This document shows positions 20,395 through 28,750 of a DNA stretch of 36,564 nucleotides, piece by piece; position 1 is the first letter of the stretch, and each line of letters starts with the position of its first letter. The notes beneath the pieces were generated by a model that worked only from the letters and a program-made list of their open reading frames with translations, was not told where the DNA came from and made no database searches. Origin of the DNA: Actinomycetota bacterium (GTDB lineage: Bacteria; Actinomycetota; Actinomycetes; Nanopelagicales; Nanopelagicaceae); NCBI GenBank assembly GCA_016870855.1, contig VGAF01000003.1, positions 1 to 36,564 on the forward strand, in the 5' to 3' direction. The translations under genes were made by a program, and so were the position numbers.

Positions 20395-21212
20395 GAAGCG
20401 CTGTCCAAATCGCTGACGCCCGCGCCAATAAACCGGGCCACCAAATTTATGCCGGTAGAGCTCGCGCAATCATTGAGCGGGCTTCTATCGCACTCCGTTC
20501 ATCGACCTGGGTCCCTATCGCTACTGGCTTTATCGAGCCGGTTCTATATCTCCTTGCTTTTGGCTATGGAATGGGCACTTTGATAGGTGATATCTCCACT
20601 AGCGCTGGCTCGATTGATTACACAGTCTTTATTGCACCTGGACTCTTGGCAACGAGCGCGATGAATGGCGCCATCTATGACTCAACTTGGAATGTATTTT
20701 TCAAACTTAATGAGAGCAAGCTCTATCAAGGCATGCTCGCAACTCCGCTTGGCCCACTAGATGTTGCTCTTGGCGAGATTATCTGGGCGCTCTTTAGAGG
20801 ACTCTCTTACTCAATCGCATTTATGTTGATTACTGCGCCACTTGGACTAGTTCCTAGTTGGAGCGCACTCCTTGCAATTCCAGCTGCGGTACTAATTGCA
20901 TTTGGATTTGCTTCATTTGGAATGGCGATTACGTCTTACTTCAAGACTTACCAACAGATGGGTTTGATTCAAATTGTCTTGCTTCCAATGTTTTTGTTTT
21001 CCGGATCGCTCTATCCAATTTCGGTCTATCCTGATTGGTTAGAGTTCACAATCAAATTACTTCCGACATGGCATGGGATTGAATTGATTAGAGATATCTG
21101 GTTCGGCGTTATCGATTTCTCAAGTTTCTCTCATTTGATTTACTTTTTAGTGATGATTGTGTTAGGTCTATTTTTTACAACGCGACGCTTACGCGATCTA
21201 TTTATGCGCTAA
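20391..21212 (+). CDS. ABC-2-type transporter permease (NodJ-like)
   Basis: FIEPVLYLLAFGYGMGTLI ... YTVFIAPGLLATSAM; overlaps the preceding permease. Confidence 0.87.
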   Translation: MRSAVQIADARANKPGHQIYAGRARAIIERASIALRSSTWVPIATGFIEPVLYLLAFGYGMGTLIGDISTSAGSIDYTVFIAPGLLATSAMNGAIYDSTWNVFFKLNESKLYQGMLATPLGPLDVALGEIIWALFRGLSYSIAFMLITAPLGLVPSWSALLAIPAAVLIAFGFASFGMAITSYFKTYQQMGLIQIVLLPMFLFSGSLYPISVYPDWLEFTIKLLPTWHGIELIRDIWFGVIDFSSFSHLIYFLVMIVLGLFFTTRRLRDLFMR

Positions 21213-21234
21213 ATTCACGCATAAGACACACCGT

Positions 21235-21264
21235 TTGACCACCCCTATTACCGAGGAGTAAACT
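21235..21264 (+). promoter_or_regulatory. putative promoter of the class III aminotransferase gene
   Basis: TTGACC (21235-21240), 18-bp spacer, TAAACT (21259-21264); -10 overlaps inverted repeat GGAGT-AA-ACTCC (21255-21266). Confidence 0.5.
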
Positions 21265-21282
21265 CCGGGAAAGTTGCAACGG

Positions 21283-21336
21283 GTTTTATAAGGCCCCAAG
21301 TTCTTATAAGGCCCCAAGTTTTTATAAGGAGAGTGG
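21283..21336 (+). repeat. 18-bp tandem repeat (TT[T/C]TTATAAGGCCCCAAG), two full copies plus a partial third
   Basis: gttttataaggccccaag / ttcttataaggccccaag / tttttataaggagagtgg. Confidence 0.8.
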
Positions 21337-21347
21337 TACCAACAAAT

Positions 21348-21381
21348 CGGTTCTTCTGAACCGTATTTGGGAAGTCCCAAA
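21348..21381 (+). promoter_or_regulatory. two consecutive stem-loops immediately upstream of the aminotransferase start
   Basis: CGGTTC-TTCT-GAACCG (21348-21363) and TTTGGGA-AG-TCCCAAA (21366-21381), ATG at 21387. Confidence 0.55.
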
Positions 21382-21386
21382 CTCCC

Positions 21387-22781
21387 ATGTTTAATCAAAC
21401 CCATCATTCGCAAACCTTTAGACAGGTACCGATTTCGGCTACCCCGGTTTCGCCCGCTCGAATCCAAGAGCTATTGAAGATTGAACAAGATAAGTTCGTA
21501 GCTCGCGCTCCTAAATCAGGTGAAGAGAATGCGCGCGCCAGCAAGGTAACCCCGCTTGGCGTCGCCTCAAGTTTCCAACACTGGGATCCATATCCAATCT
21601 CGATCGTCTCGGCTAAAGGCGCTTGGCTTAAAGATGTTGATGGCCGCGACATGCTTGATCTTTCGATGGGCTTCGGCGCTCTCCTTGTTGGCCATCTAAA
21701 TGATGAAGTCGTCAAAGAGGCTAAGGAAACCCTCGAGGTCGGAACGCTCTTCGCTACTCCTTCACCGATAACTCGCGATGGCGCTGAGATTCTCTGTCGC
21801 CGCTTCGGACTCGACATGGTCCGCTTTGCAAACTCTGGAACTGAAGCGACGATGTATGCGATTCGTACCGCTCGCGCTGCGACTGGAAAGCTTGGAATTG
21901 TAAAAATTGAAGGTGGTTACCACGGTTCTTATGACCCGCTAATGGTTTCGGCAAAACCAACTCTCGATAAAGCTGGTTCGCCGGAAGATCCAAACTCAGT
22001 CCCACTTCCAGCAACCGTTCCTGGCGAGGTTCATGTAGTTCCGTACAACGATGCCGATGCAATTGAGCGAGTATTTAAAGCGCACGCTGACTCAATCGCT
22101 TGCTTGATGATGGAACCGGTTCTTGAAAATATCGGAATTGTTCTTCCTGATATGGGATATCTAGAGCGAGTGCGCGCGCTCTGTGATCAATATGGAGTTC
22201 TACTTGTATTTGATGAGGTAAAGACTGGTCTTACTGCTGGCCCACAAGGCGCGGCCCAAAGACTCGGGGTTAAACCAGATTTGATTTCTCTTGCTAAATC
22301 AATTGGTGGTGGAATTCCGGTAGCCGCTTTCGGTGGTAAGCGTGATTATATGCAATCCGTGGTTAACGGAACCCATTCACATCTTGGAACTTTCAATGGA
22401 CATTACTTGGCTATGGCTGGGCTTCGTGCTGTGGATCGAATCTGTACTCCCGAAGCGCTACAGCGATGTGAAGATTTCAATCGCCAAGCGCTCACCCGTG
22501 TTGCTGAAATCATCAATGAATATGAACTCCCAGCTCACACAGTTGGATTTGGAGTTAAGGGCTGTATTACCTGGTCAAGTTCCCCAGTCCGTAACTACCG
22601 CGACTACCGTGCCACTGACTTTGATCTAGCGGAACTCTCATTCTTCTGGTCACAGAATAGAAATGTGATGACCCCGCCAGGACTTGATGAACAATGGTTG
22701 ATTTCACTCGCCCATGGACAGCGCGAAATCGACATCATCGTTGGCGACTTCGTAGATTTCGCTAAAGCTCTTCGCGCTTAA
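21387..22781 (+). CDS. class III (GSA-like) pyridoxal-phosphate aminotransferase
   Basis: SGTEATMYAIRTARAATG, FDEVKTGLT, DLISLAKSIGGGIPVAAFGG (PLP lysine) motifs. Confidence 0.9.
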   Translation: MFNQTHHSQTFRQVPISATPVSPARIQELLKIEQDKFVARAPKSGEENARASKVTPLGVASSFQHWDPYPISIVSAKGAWLKDVDGRDMLDLSMGFGALLVGHLNDEVVKEAKETLEVGTLFATPSPITRDGAEILCRRFGLDMVRFANSGTEATMYAIRTARAATGKLGIVKIEGGYHGSYDPLMVSAKPTLDKAGSPEDPNSVPLPATVPGEVHVVPYNDADAIERVFKAHADSIACLMMEPVLENIGIVLPDMGYLERVRALCDQYGVLLVFDEVKTGLTAGPQGAAQRLGVKPDLISLAKSIGGGIPVAAFGGKRDYMQSVVNGTHSHLGTFNGHYLAMAGLRAVDRICTPEALQRCEDFNRQALTRVAEIINEYELPAHTVGFGVKGCITWSSSPVRNYRDYRATDFDLAELSFFWSQNRNVMTPPGLDEQWLISLAHGQREIDIIVGDFVDFAKALRA

Positions 22782-23545
22782 GCGCGGTAATAGTGCTCGA
22801 GGCTCCAAGCCCTAACGCCACCAGCAACTCCTGCGGTATTAGGAACAATCACAACATCATCCCCTATTCGCTCTAAATCAATTGGGCGAATCAATCTGGC
22901 ATTTCCGCCGCCGATATATAAGCGATCCCATTTGAAAACTGGGCGGAGTTCTTCGACCAATAGCCTTATTCGACGCGACCAGAAAACGTTGCCAAGTCGG
23001 CGCCGTTCTTGCTCACCAATCCAATTGTCGTAAGTTGTTCCGCGACGGACTGTTGCATGAGAAAGTTCGAAATGTGGCGCAAGTTTTCCACCATAGAAGA
23101 TTGCAAATCCAAGTCCAGTTCCAAGAGTTATTACAACTTCATATCCAGTTCCAGTAATGATCCCAGCTCCATGCACTTCCGCATCATTTAAAACTAAGGT
23201 TGGAGCTCCTAGCTTTTCAGCGAGCGCGCTCTGGACATCAAATCCGCTCCAAAGTTCTTGTAGCTCTGGATCAATACGAGTACGTGGACCTTTAGTTGTT
23301 ATGTAATGCGGAGTAGCCACGACGACGCCGTTTCGAATCATCCCCGGCATCCCGATTGTGGCGCGATAACTAGCGGGAAGATTAGCGGCGATCTCAGAGA
23401 TAGTTTCGACAAATCGCTCTGGCGAGAGGGGATATGGGGTTTCAATTCGGTTTGGTTTTGAATGCATTGTTCCCGAGTCATCTAGGACACAACTTTTTAG
23501 ATAAAGGCCCCCGCAATCAACAGAAAGGGTAAGGCGCTCAACCAT
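22778..23545 (-). CDS. ROK-family / polyphosphate-glucokinase-like sugar kinase
   Basis: SVDCGGLYLKSCVLD phosphate motif, VLNDAEVHGAG, ITLGTGLGFAIF, LYIGGGNARL. Confidence 0.72.
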   Translation of the reverse strand: MVERLTLSVDCGGLYLKSCVLDDSGTMHSKPNRIETPYPLSPERFVETISEIAANLPASYRATIGMPGMIRNGVVVATPHYITTKGPRTRIDPELQELWSGFDVQSALAEKLGAPTLVLNDAEVHGAGIITGTGYEVVITLGTGLGFAIFYGGKLAPHFELSHATVRRGTTYDNWIGEQERRRLGNVFWSRRIRLLVEELRPVFKWDRLYIGGGNARLIRPIDLERIGDDVVIVPNTAGVAGGVRAWSLEHYYRA

Positions 23546-23597
23546 TTCGTTATCTTAAACCCCTTACAAATGACGGGCGCCCGAGTAGGGTTTTCGG

Positions 23598-24620
23598 GTG
23601 GCTTTGATAGAGATTAGAAATCTCGCTAAGGCCTTCGGCACCGTTAAAGCTGTCGATGGCGTAACCCTTGATATCGGCTCGGGTGAATTTATTACGCTCC
23701 TTGGTCCTTCCGGCTCCGGTAAAACAACAGTTCTTCGCATGATTGCCGGATTTGAAGATCCCGATGCAGGTTCAATTTCTTTGGATGGTGAAGATATAAC
23801 GCACCTTCCACCATTTGATCGCGACGTCAACACTGTCTTTCAAGATTATGCACTCTTTCCACATATGACGATTCAAGAGAATGTTGAGTATGGATTAAGG
23901 ACTCGTAAGGTTCCTAAAGTAGAGCGGGCGAAGCAAGCGCTAGAAGCAATAGCTTCTGTGAAGTTAGAACACACCGCAGATCGCCTTCCACATCAATTAT
24001 CTGGTGGGCAACGCCAACGTATTGCGCTCGCTCGTGCACTTGTTTTGCGACCGCGCGTTCTCTTACTTGATGAACCACTAGGCGCATTAGATCGCCAGCT
24101 TCGTGAAGAGATGCAAATTGAGTTAAAGAAGATTCAAAGAGATGCTGGAATCACATTTATATTTGTAACGCACGATCAAGAAGAAGCAATGCGGATGAGT
24201 GATCGAATTGTTGTGTTTAATGAAGGACGAGTCGAGCAAGTTGGAACTCCGCAAGATGTCTATAACAAGCCTGCTACCCGATTCGTTGCTGGATTCCTTG
24301 GCGCTGCAAATATTCTGAGCGGTGAAGATGCCAAGAAAGCATTTGGTAAATTAAAGACGGTGAGCATCCGTCCGGAGCGAATGCGATTACAACCAGGAAA
24401 TTCAAAGATTTCAAGCGATGAGAGCTCGGTTTCTGCGGTCGTTCAAGAAGCCGCTTTTGTTGGCGCTAATACTGTTTATATAGTCGAAACCGAATTTGGA
24501 TTCCGGCTTAACGTGAGTAAGACAAATACAGAATTGCTGGTGCAAGACAAGAGTTTTGCTGCTGGCGATCGGGTACTCGTTGTATGGCATAACAGCCAAG
24601 CAGCTGAGATTCCCGCTTAG
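23598..24620 (+). CDS. potA: spermidine/putrescine-type ABC transporter ATP-binding protein
   Basis: GPSGSGKTT, HQLSGGQRQRIALARAL, LLLDEPLGALD, C-terminal TOBE region; GTG start 6 nt after TAGGGT. Confidence 0.9.
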   Translation: MALIEIRNLAKAFGTVKAVDGVTLDIGSGEFITLLGPSGSGKTTVLRMIAGFEDPDAGSISLDGEDITHLPPFDRDVNTVFQDYALFPHMTIQENVEYGLRTRKVPKVERAKQALEAIASVKLEHTADRLPHQLSGGQRQRIALARALVLRPRVLLLDEPLGALDRQLREEMQIELKKIQRDAGITFIFVTHDQEEAMRMSDRIVVFNEGRVEQVGTPQDVYNKPATRFVAGFLGAANILSGEDAKKAFGKLKTVSIRPERMRLQPGNSKISSDESSVSAVVQEAAFVGANTVYIVETEFGFRLNVSKTNTELLVQDKSFAAGDRVLVVWHNSQAAEIPA

Positions 24621-24621
24621 C

Positions 24622-24637
24622 ACTGACGCGCGTCAGT
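24622..24637. promoter_or_regulatory. 16-bp perfect palindrome in the potA-potD gap
   Basis: ACTGACGCGCGTCAGT directly after the potA stop and 13 bp before the potD start. Confidence 0.7.
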
Positions 24638-24650
24638 CGAAAGGAAGGTA

Positions 24651-25823
24651 ATGAAGGGGAAGAAACTAGCGATACTCAGCGCACTTTCTGCTTCTGTATT
24701 GATCATCAGCGGATGTTCATCAGGTAGCGAAGATAGCTCTGGCGTATCCATCGAAGTGCCTGATATCCCAATGCATCAAGCAATGGGCGAATTTGAAGGC
24801 GAATTAAATATCGTTAACTGGTCTGGTTTCGTCGAGCCAGCCTGGACCGATAAGTTCACAGCAGATACCGGTTGCAAAGTAAATCCACGCGTCGCTGGAA
24901 CCAGCGATGAGATGGTCACCCTCATGCGTACCGGTCAATATGACATTGTCTCTGCATCTGGTGATGCAGCGCTTCGTCTGATTGTTGGTGGCGATGTTCA
25001 GCCACTCAACATCGACCTAATCCCGAACTTCAGCGATGACATTGCCGCTGGTATGAAGGGAAATGTCTACGACACCGTAAATGGCAAGCCTTATGGAGTG
25101 CCCATCGGACGTGGAGCTAACTTGCTCCAATACAACGAAGATGTAACTGGTGGCGCACCTGAGAGCTGGGATGTTGTCTGGGAGCTAGATACTCCTTATA
25201 AGGGCAAGATCACTGCTTACGATGCACCGATTTACATCGCTGATGCAGCTGTTTACTTGATGTATCACAAGCCAGAACTTGGTATCAAGAATCCTTATGC
25301 GCTAGATGAAGCCCAACTCGCTGCCGCGATCGATCTGTTGAAGCAACAGAATCAGGTCATCGGTGAGTACTGGTCAGATCCAGTCGCACAGATCACTTCC
25401 TTCGTTGGTGGAAACACCGTTGTTGGAACATCATGGGAAGTCTTGCGTAAGTTCGCTGGCAAAGAGAACCTCAAGACAACTCTTCCAGTAGAGGGTTCAA
25501 CTGGCTGGTTTGATTCATGGCTAGTTAGCTCAACTACTAAGAACATCAACTGCGCATATGCCTGGATGGATTACACCAGCAAGCCTGAAGTAAATGGCGC
25601 AATCGCTGTTAACTTCGGTATGGCACCGGCAAACACTGCGTTCTGTGCTTCAAGCCCAGAAGCTCAAGCTCACTGCGATACCTTCTTCGCAGAGGATGAA
25701 GAGTTCTTCAAGAGAATCTGGCCTTGGACCACTCCAATTGAAACCTGCGTCGATGGTCGAAAAGATGTGAAGTGCACAAGCTTCCAAGACTGGACCAACG
25801 CATGGGCAACCGTTAAAGGTTGA
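24651..25823 (+). CDS. potD: polyamine-type ABC transporter substrate-binding lipoprotein
   Basis: Lipobox LIISGCSS, LNIVNWSGFVEPAWTDKFTADTGCKV; AAGGAAGG Shine-Dalgarno. Confidence 0.85.
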   Translation: MKGKKLAILSALSASVLIISGCSSGSEDSSGVSIEVPDIPMHQAMGEFEGELNIVNWSGFVEPAWTDKFTADTGCKVNPRVAGTSDEMVTLMRTGQYDIVSASGDAALRLIVGGDVQPLNIDLIPNFSDDIAAGMKGNVYDTVNGKPYGVPIGRGANLLQYNEDVTGGAPESWDVVWELDTPYKGKITAYDAPIYIADAAVYLMYHKPELGIKNPYALDEAQLAAAIDLLKQQNQVIGEYWSDPVAQITSFVGGNTVVGTSWEVLRKFAGKENLKTTLPVEGSTGWFDSWLVSSTTKNINCAYAWMDYTSKPEVNGAIAVNFGMAPANTAFCASSPEAQAHCDTFFAEDEEFFKRIWPWTTPIETCVDGRKDVKCTSFQDWTNAWATVKG

Positions 25824-25834
25824 TTAAGTAAAGT

Positions 25835-25862
25835 CGTGGGGACTGAGAAATCAGTCCCCACG
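25835..25862 (+). terminator. strong stem-loop after the potD-like gene (partial terminator / mRNA stabiliser)
   Basis: CGTGGGGACTGA-GAAA-TCAGTCCCCACG, 12-bp perfect stem with GNRA loop, followed by TTCTTAAT. Confidence 0.7.
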
Positions 25863-25890
25863 TTCTTAATCTGACAATCTAAATCTGACA

Positions 25891-26781
25891 ATGACTCAAA
25901 TGACTCAAGTTGTAGCCAAGAAACAGAGCAAGCCAATCTCCTCGTACCTCTTACGTCGTACGAAGGTTAGATTGTTAAGCATCCTTGCTCCTCCCATGAC
26001 TTGGATTGTCGGTGTCTACATAGTTTCACTCTTCTTACTTTTAATAACAGCTTTCTGGAATGTTGATCCTTTTACTTCCTTAGTTTCACCCGGCTTCAAT
26101 CTTGAAAATTTTAAGATGGTGCTTACTGTTCCGGCCTACATCGCGACATCTATTCGAACACTTCTTATAGCGCTCGCAGTTACTGCTATCTGTATATTTT
26201 TTGCAGTCCCACTTGGGATTTATATGGCGAAGATTGCTAAGCCTTGGGTGCGAAATCTCTTAGCGGTTGCGATAACGCTTCCACTTTGGGCGGGTTACTT
26301 GGTAAAGATCATCGCGATGCGCTTAGTATTTACAGAAGAGGGATTCTTCAATTGGGCGATGGCGCCCTTTGGCATAAGAGGCCCTGGATTTTCCATTCCA
26401 ATCGTGATTTTGACACTCACTTATCTCTGGTTTCCTTATATGGCGCTCCCGGTTTACACCGCTATTCGCCAGATTCCGCCAAATCTCTTTGATGCATCAA
26501 GTGATATGGGCGCTAAAGGATTCACAACCATCTATCGCGTTGTTTTCCCGTTGATAACCCCAGCCGTGATTGCTGGTTCGGTTTTCACCTTCTCATTAAG
26601 CCTCGGTGACTATTTGGCAGCCCGCTTTACCGGTGGGGCAACCCAGATGATTGGAAGCATCATCGCCCAGAACATCAATCTAAATCCACCCGTTGCCGCT
26701 GCTTACTCGATGATTCCCATCTTTTTCATCGTTATTTATCTAATGGTCGCACGGCGAACCGGATCACTTGAGCGGATGTAG
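25891..26781 (+). CDS. potB: polyamine-type ABC transporter permease
   Basis: BPD transport inner-membrane fold; DASSDMGAKGFTTIYRVVFPLITPAVIAG (EAA loop). Confidence 0.88.
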   Translation: MTQMTQVVAKKQSKPISSYLLRRTKVRLLSILAPPMTWIVGVYIVSLFLLLITAFWNVDPFTSLVSPGFNLENFKMVLTVPAYIATSIRTLLIALAVTAICIFFAVPLGIYMAKIAKPWVRNLLAVAITLPLWAGYLVKIIAMRLVFTEEGFFNWAMAPFGIRGPGFSIPIVILTLTYLWFPYMALPVYTAIRQIPPNLFDASSDMGAKGFTTIYRVVFPLITPAVIAGSVFTFSLSLGDYLAARFTGGATQMIGSIIAQNINLNPPVAAAYSMIPIFFIVIYLMVARRTGSLERM

Positions 26782-26783
26782 CG

Positions 26784-27596
26784 ATGTTACGACTATCTCG
26801 ATTGACTAAGGCGATTCTCATCGCAATTGTTGGATTCCTTTTGATATTTATGTACACCCCGCTATTCGTACTAATTCTTAATTCCTTTAACGAATCCCAA
26901 ATCTCTGGTTGGCCGATTGAGAGCTTCTCTACAAAATGGTGGGTCTTTGCTAAGGATTACCAACCAATCCGCGATGCGCTGCTTAACTCAGTTCTAGTTG
27001 CGACCGGAGCGATGATTATTGCCTCAATCTTGGGGACGCTCTTTGCTTTTGCTATGAAAGGTTTTGACTTCTTCGGTAAGAGCACGGTGAACATCTTGAT
27101 CGTGCTTCCAATCGCGCTTCCTGGAATTGTTTCCGGTGTTGCTTTTAGCAATACCTATTCAAACTTCCTCTCACCGGCAGGTATAAATCTTGGTTTCTTC
27201 GGGATGATTGTTGCTCACGCAACTTTCTGTATCGTCATGGTTTTCAATAATGTCTTTGCCCGCTTGCGTCGAATGAATCCGAGTTTGCAAGAAGCCTCAG
27301 CAGATCTCGGAGCAGGTTTGTGGCAGACCTTTAGGCTCGTTACATTCCCACAGTTTCGAACATCATTTGCAGCCGGTGCGCTACTTGCTTTTGCACTTAG
27401 TTTTGATGAGGTGGTCGTAACAATCTTCACCGCTCCGCCTGGCGTAGATACCTTGCCGCTCTGGATTTTGAAGGAGGTCGGTCGGCCAAACCAAGCTAGC
27501 GTTGTTAACGTAGTAGCTACCGTGGTCATCTTGCTCTCATTAATCCCGGTTTATGTCTCCCAACGCCTTGCTCGTGCACAAGAAGAAGAGCGATAG
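26784..27596 (+). CDS. potC: polyamine-type ABC transporter permease
   Basis: BPD permease fold; EASADLGAGLWQTFRLVTFPQFRTSFAAG (EAA loop). Confidence 0.88.
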   Translation: MLRLSRLTKAILIAIVGFLLIFMYTPLFVLILNSFNESQISGWPIESFSTKWWVFAKDYQPIRDALLNSVLVATGAMIIASILGTLFAFAMKGFDFFGKSTVNILIVLPIALPGIVSGVAFSNTYSNFLSPAGINLGFFGMIVAHATFCIVMVFNNVFARLRRMNPSLQEASADLGAGLWQTFRLVTFPQFRTSFAAGALLAFALSFDEVVVTIFTAPPGVDTLPLWILKEVGRPNQASVVNVVATVVILLSLIPVYVSQRLARAQEEER

Positions 27597-27598
27597 CG

Positions 27599-28750
27599 AT
27601 GTTTAAAGCTTTAAAACGCCTCGTAATAACGCTCCTTGTCCTATCGCTCGCGCTCTTCGGCTTCACCAAAATTATTCGTTATCCAGATCCAATTTCTGCA
27701 ATTCGCCTTGGTCTCGCGCCGGCCTCGAAGACTCCTACCTTGATGCCCTGGCACGAGATTGCGCCGGCTGCAAAGCCAATTGAGATTCCTAAAGGCGATG
27801 AAGTTCTTCCTGCTGAAGTTCAATACTTAAAGCAGACAATGAGTTGGCAAGAATTCCTAGATGAGACCTACACAAATGCTTTCTTAGTAATTAGAAATGG
27901 CGTGCTTACACACGAGTGGTACCGCGAGGGTTTTACCGCGGAACAGCGCCTTCCCTCGTACTCAGTTGCAAAAACTATGACTTCAATAATGATCGGACAG
28001 CTAATTGAAGCTAGCAAAATCAAAGAGTCGGATTACTTCATCGACTATTTCCCGGAGTACAAAAACGGGACCGCATTTGATCGAGTTACGGTCAAGTCAC
28101 TTCTTGATATGCAAAGTGGTGTGGGTGTTTCGGATAACTACCCAACCGGACCACAAGGTTGGGGAGTTGCAATCGCCCAGATGTATGCAACTACTGATCT
28201 AAATTGGTTTATTGGCAACAACCGGAAGATGTTCTTTGAGCCTGGCTTAAATGCCGAATACCGAAGCGTTGACACCCAGATGCTCGGAATGATCATCAAG
28301 AAGGTAACCGGAATGCGAGTGGCTGATTACTTCAGTGAAAACGTATGGCAGAAAGTCGGCGCGGAATTTCCAGCCACATGGAATGTAGACCGAGTTGATG
28401 GGACCGAAAAGACATTCTGCTGCTTTAACGCAGCCGCTCGCGATTATGCGCGGGTTGGAATGGCGATACTTAATGGCGGATTTGCTGGCTCAACTCGAAT
28501 AATAAGTCGCGATTGGCTCAATCGAATAAATAATTCAGTAGTTACTTTGGACCATAACTGGGGTTACGCCGCACAGGTCTGGCATCCATTCCCCGGTACT
28601 TCAATGGCCCTTGGTTTATATGGCCAATTCATCTTTATCGATCCCGAATCAAGAACTGTAATTGTTAAGTTAAGTGACAATCCGCCTGGGAGTGATAACG
28701 AAGAGCCAACGGCTGAGGTTCTCTACGCTCTAGCTAAGGCGAAACGGTAA
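27599..28750 (+). CDS. serine hydrolase, beta-lactamase class C-like
   Basis: SxxK motif PSYSVAKTMTSIMIG; LLDMQSGVGVSDNY; ARDYARVGMAILNGG. Confidence 0.85.
   Translation: MFKALKRLVITLLVLSLALFGFTKIIRYPDPISAIRLGLAPASKTPTLMPWHEIAPAAKPIEIPKGDEVLPAEVQYLKQTMSWQEFLDETYTNAFLVIRNGVLTHEWYREGFTAEQRLPSYSVAKTMTSIMIGQLIEASKIKESDYFIDYFPEYKNGTAFDRVTVKSLLDMQSGVGVSDNYPTGPQGWGVAIAQMYATTDLNWFIGNNRKMFFEPGLNAEYRSVDTQMLGMIIKKVTGMRVADYFSENVWQKVGAEFPATWNVDRVDGTEKTFCCFNAAARDYARVGMAILNGGFAGSTRIISRDWLNRINNSVVTLDHNWGYAAQVWHPFPGTSMALGLYGQFIFIDPESRTVIVKLSDNPPGSDNEEPTAEVLYALAKAKR

Noticed and set aside
21283-21336. CRISPR-like array
   Set aside because: Only 2.5 contiguous 18-bp tandem units with no spacers and no cas genes.
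25867-25908. Insertion-sequence target-site duplication
   Set aside because: The repeats are tandem and adjacent with no intervening element or transposase; slippage is simpler.
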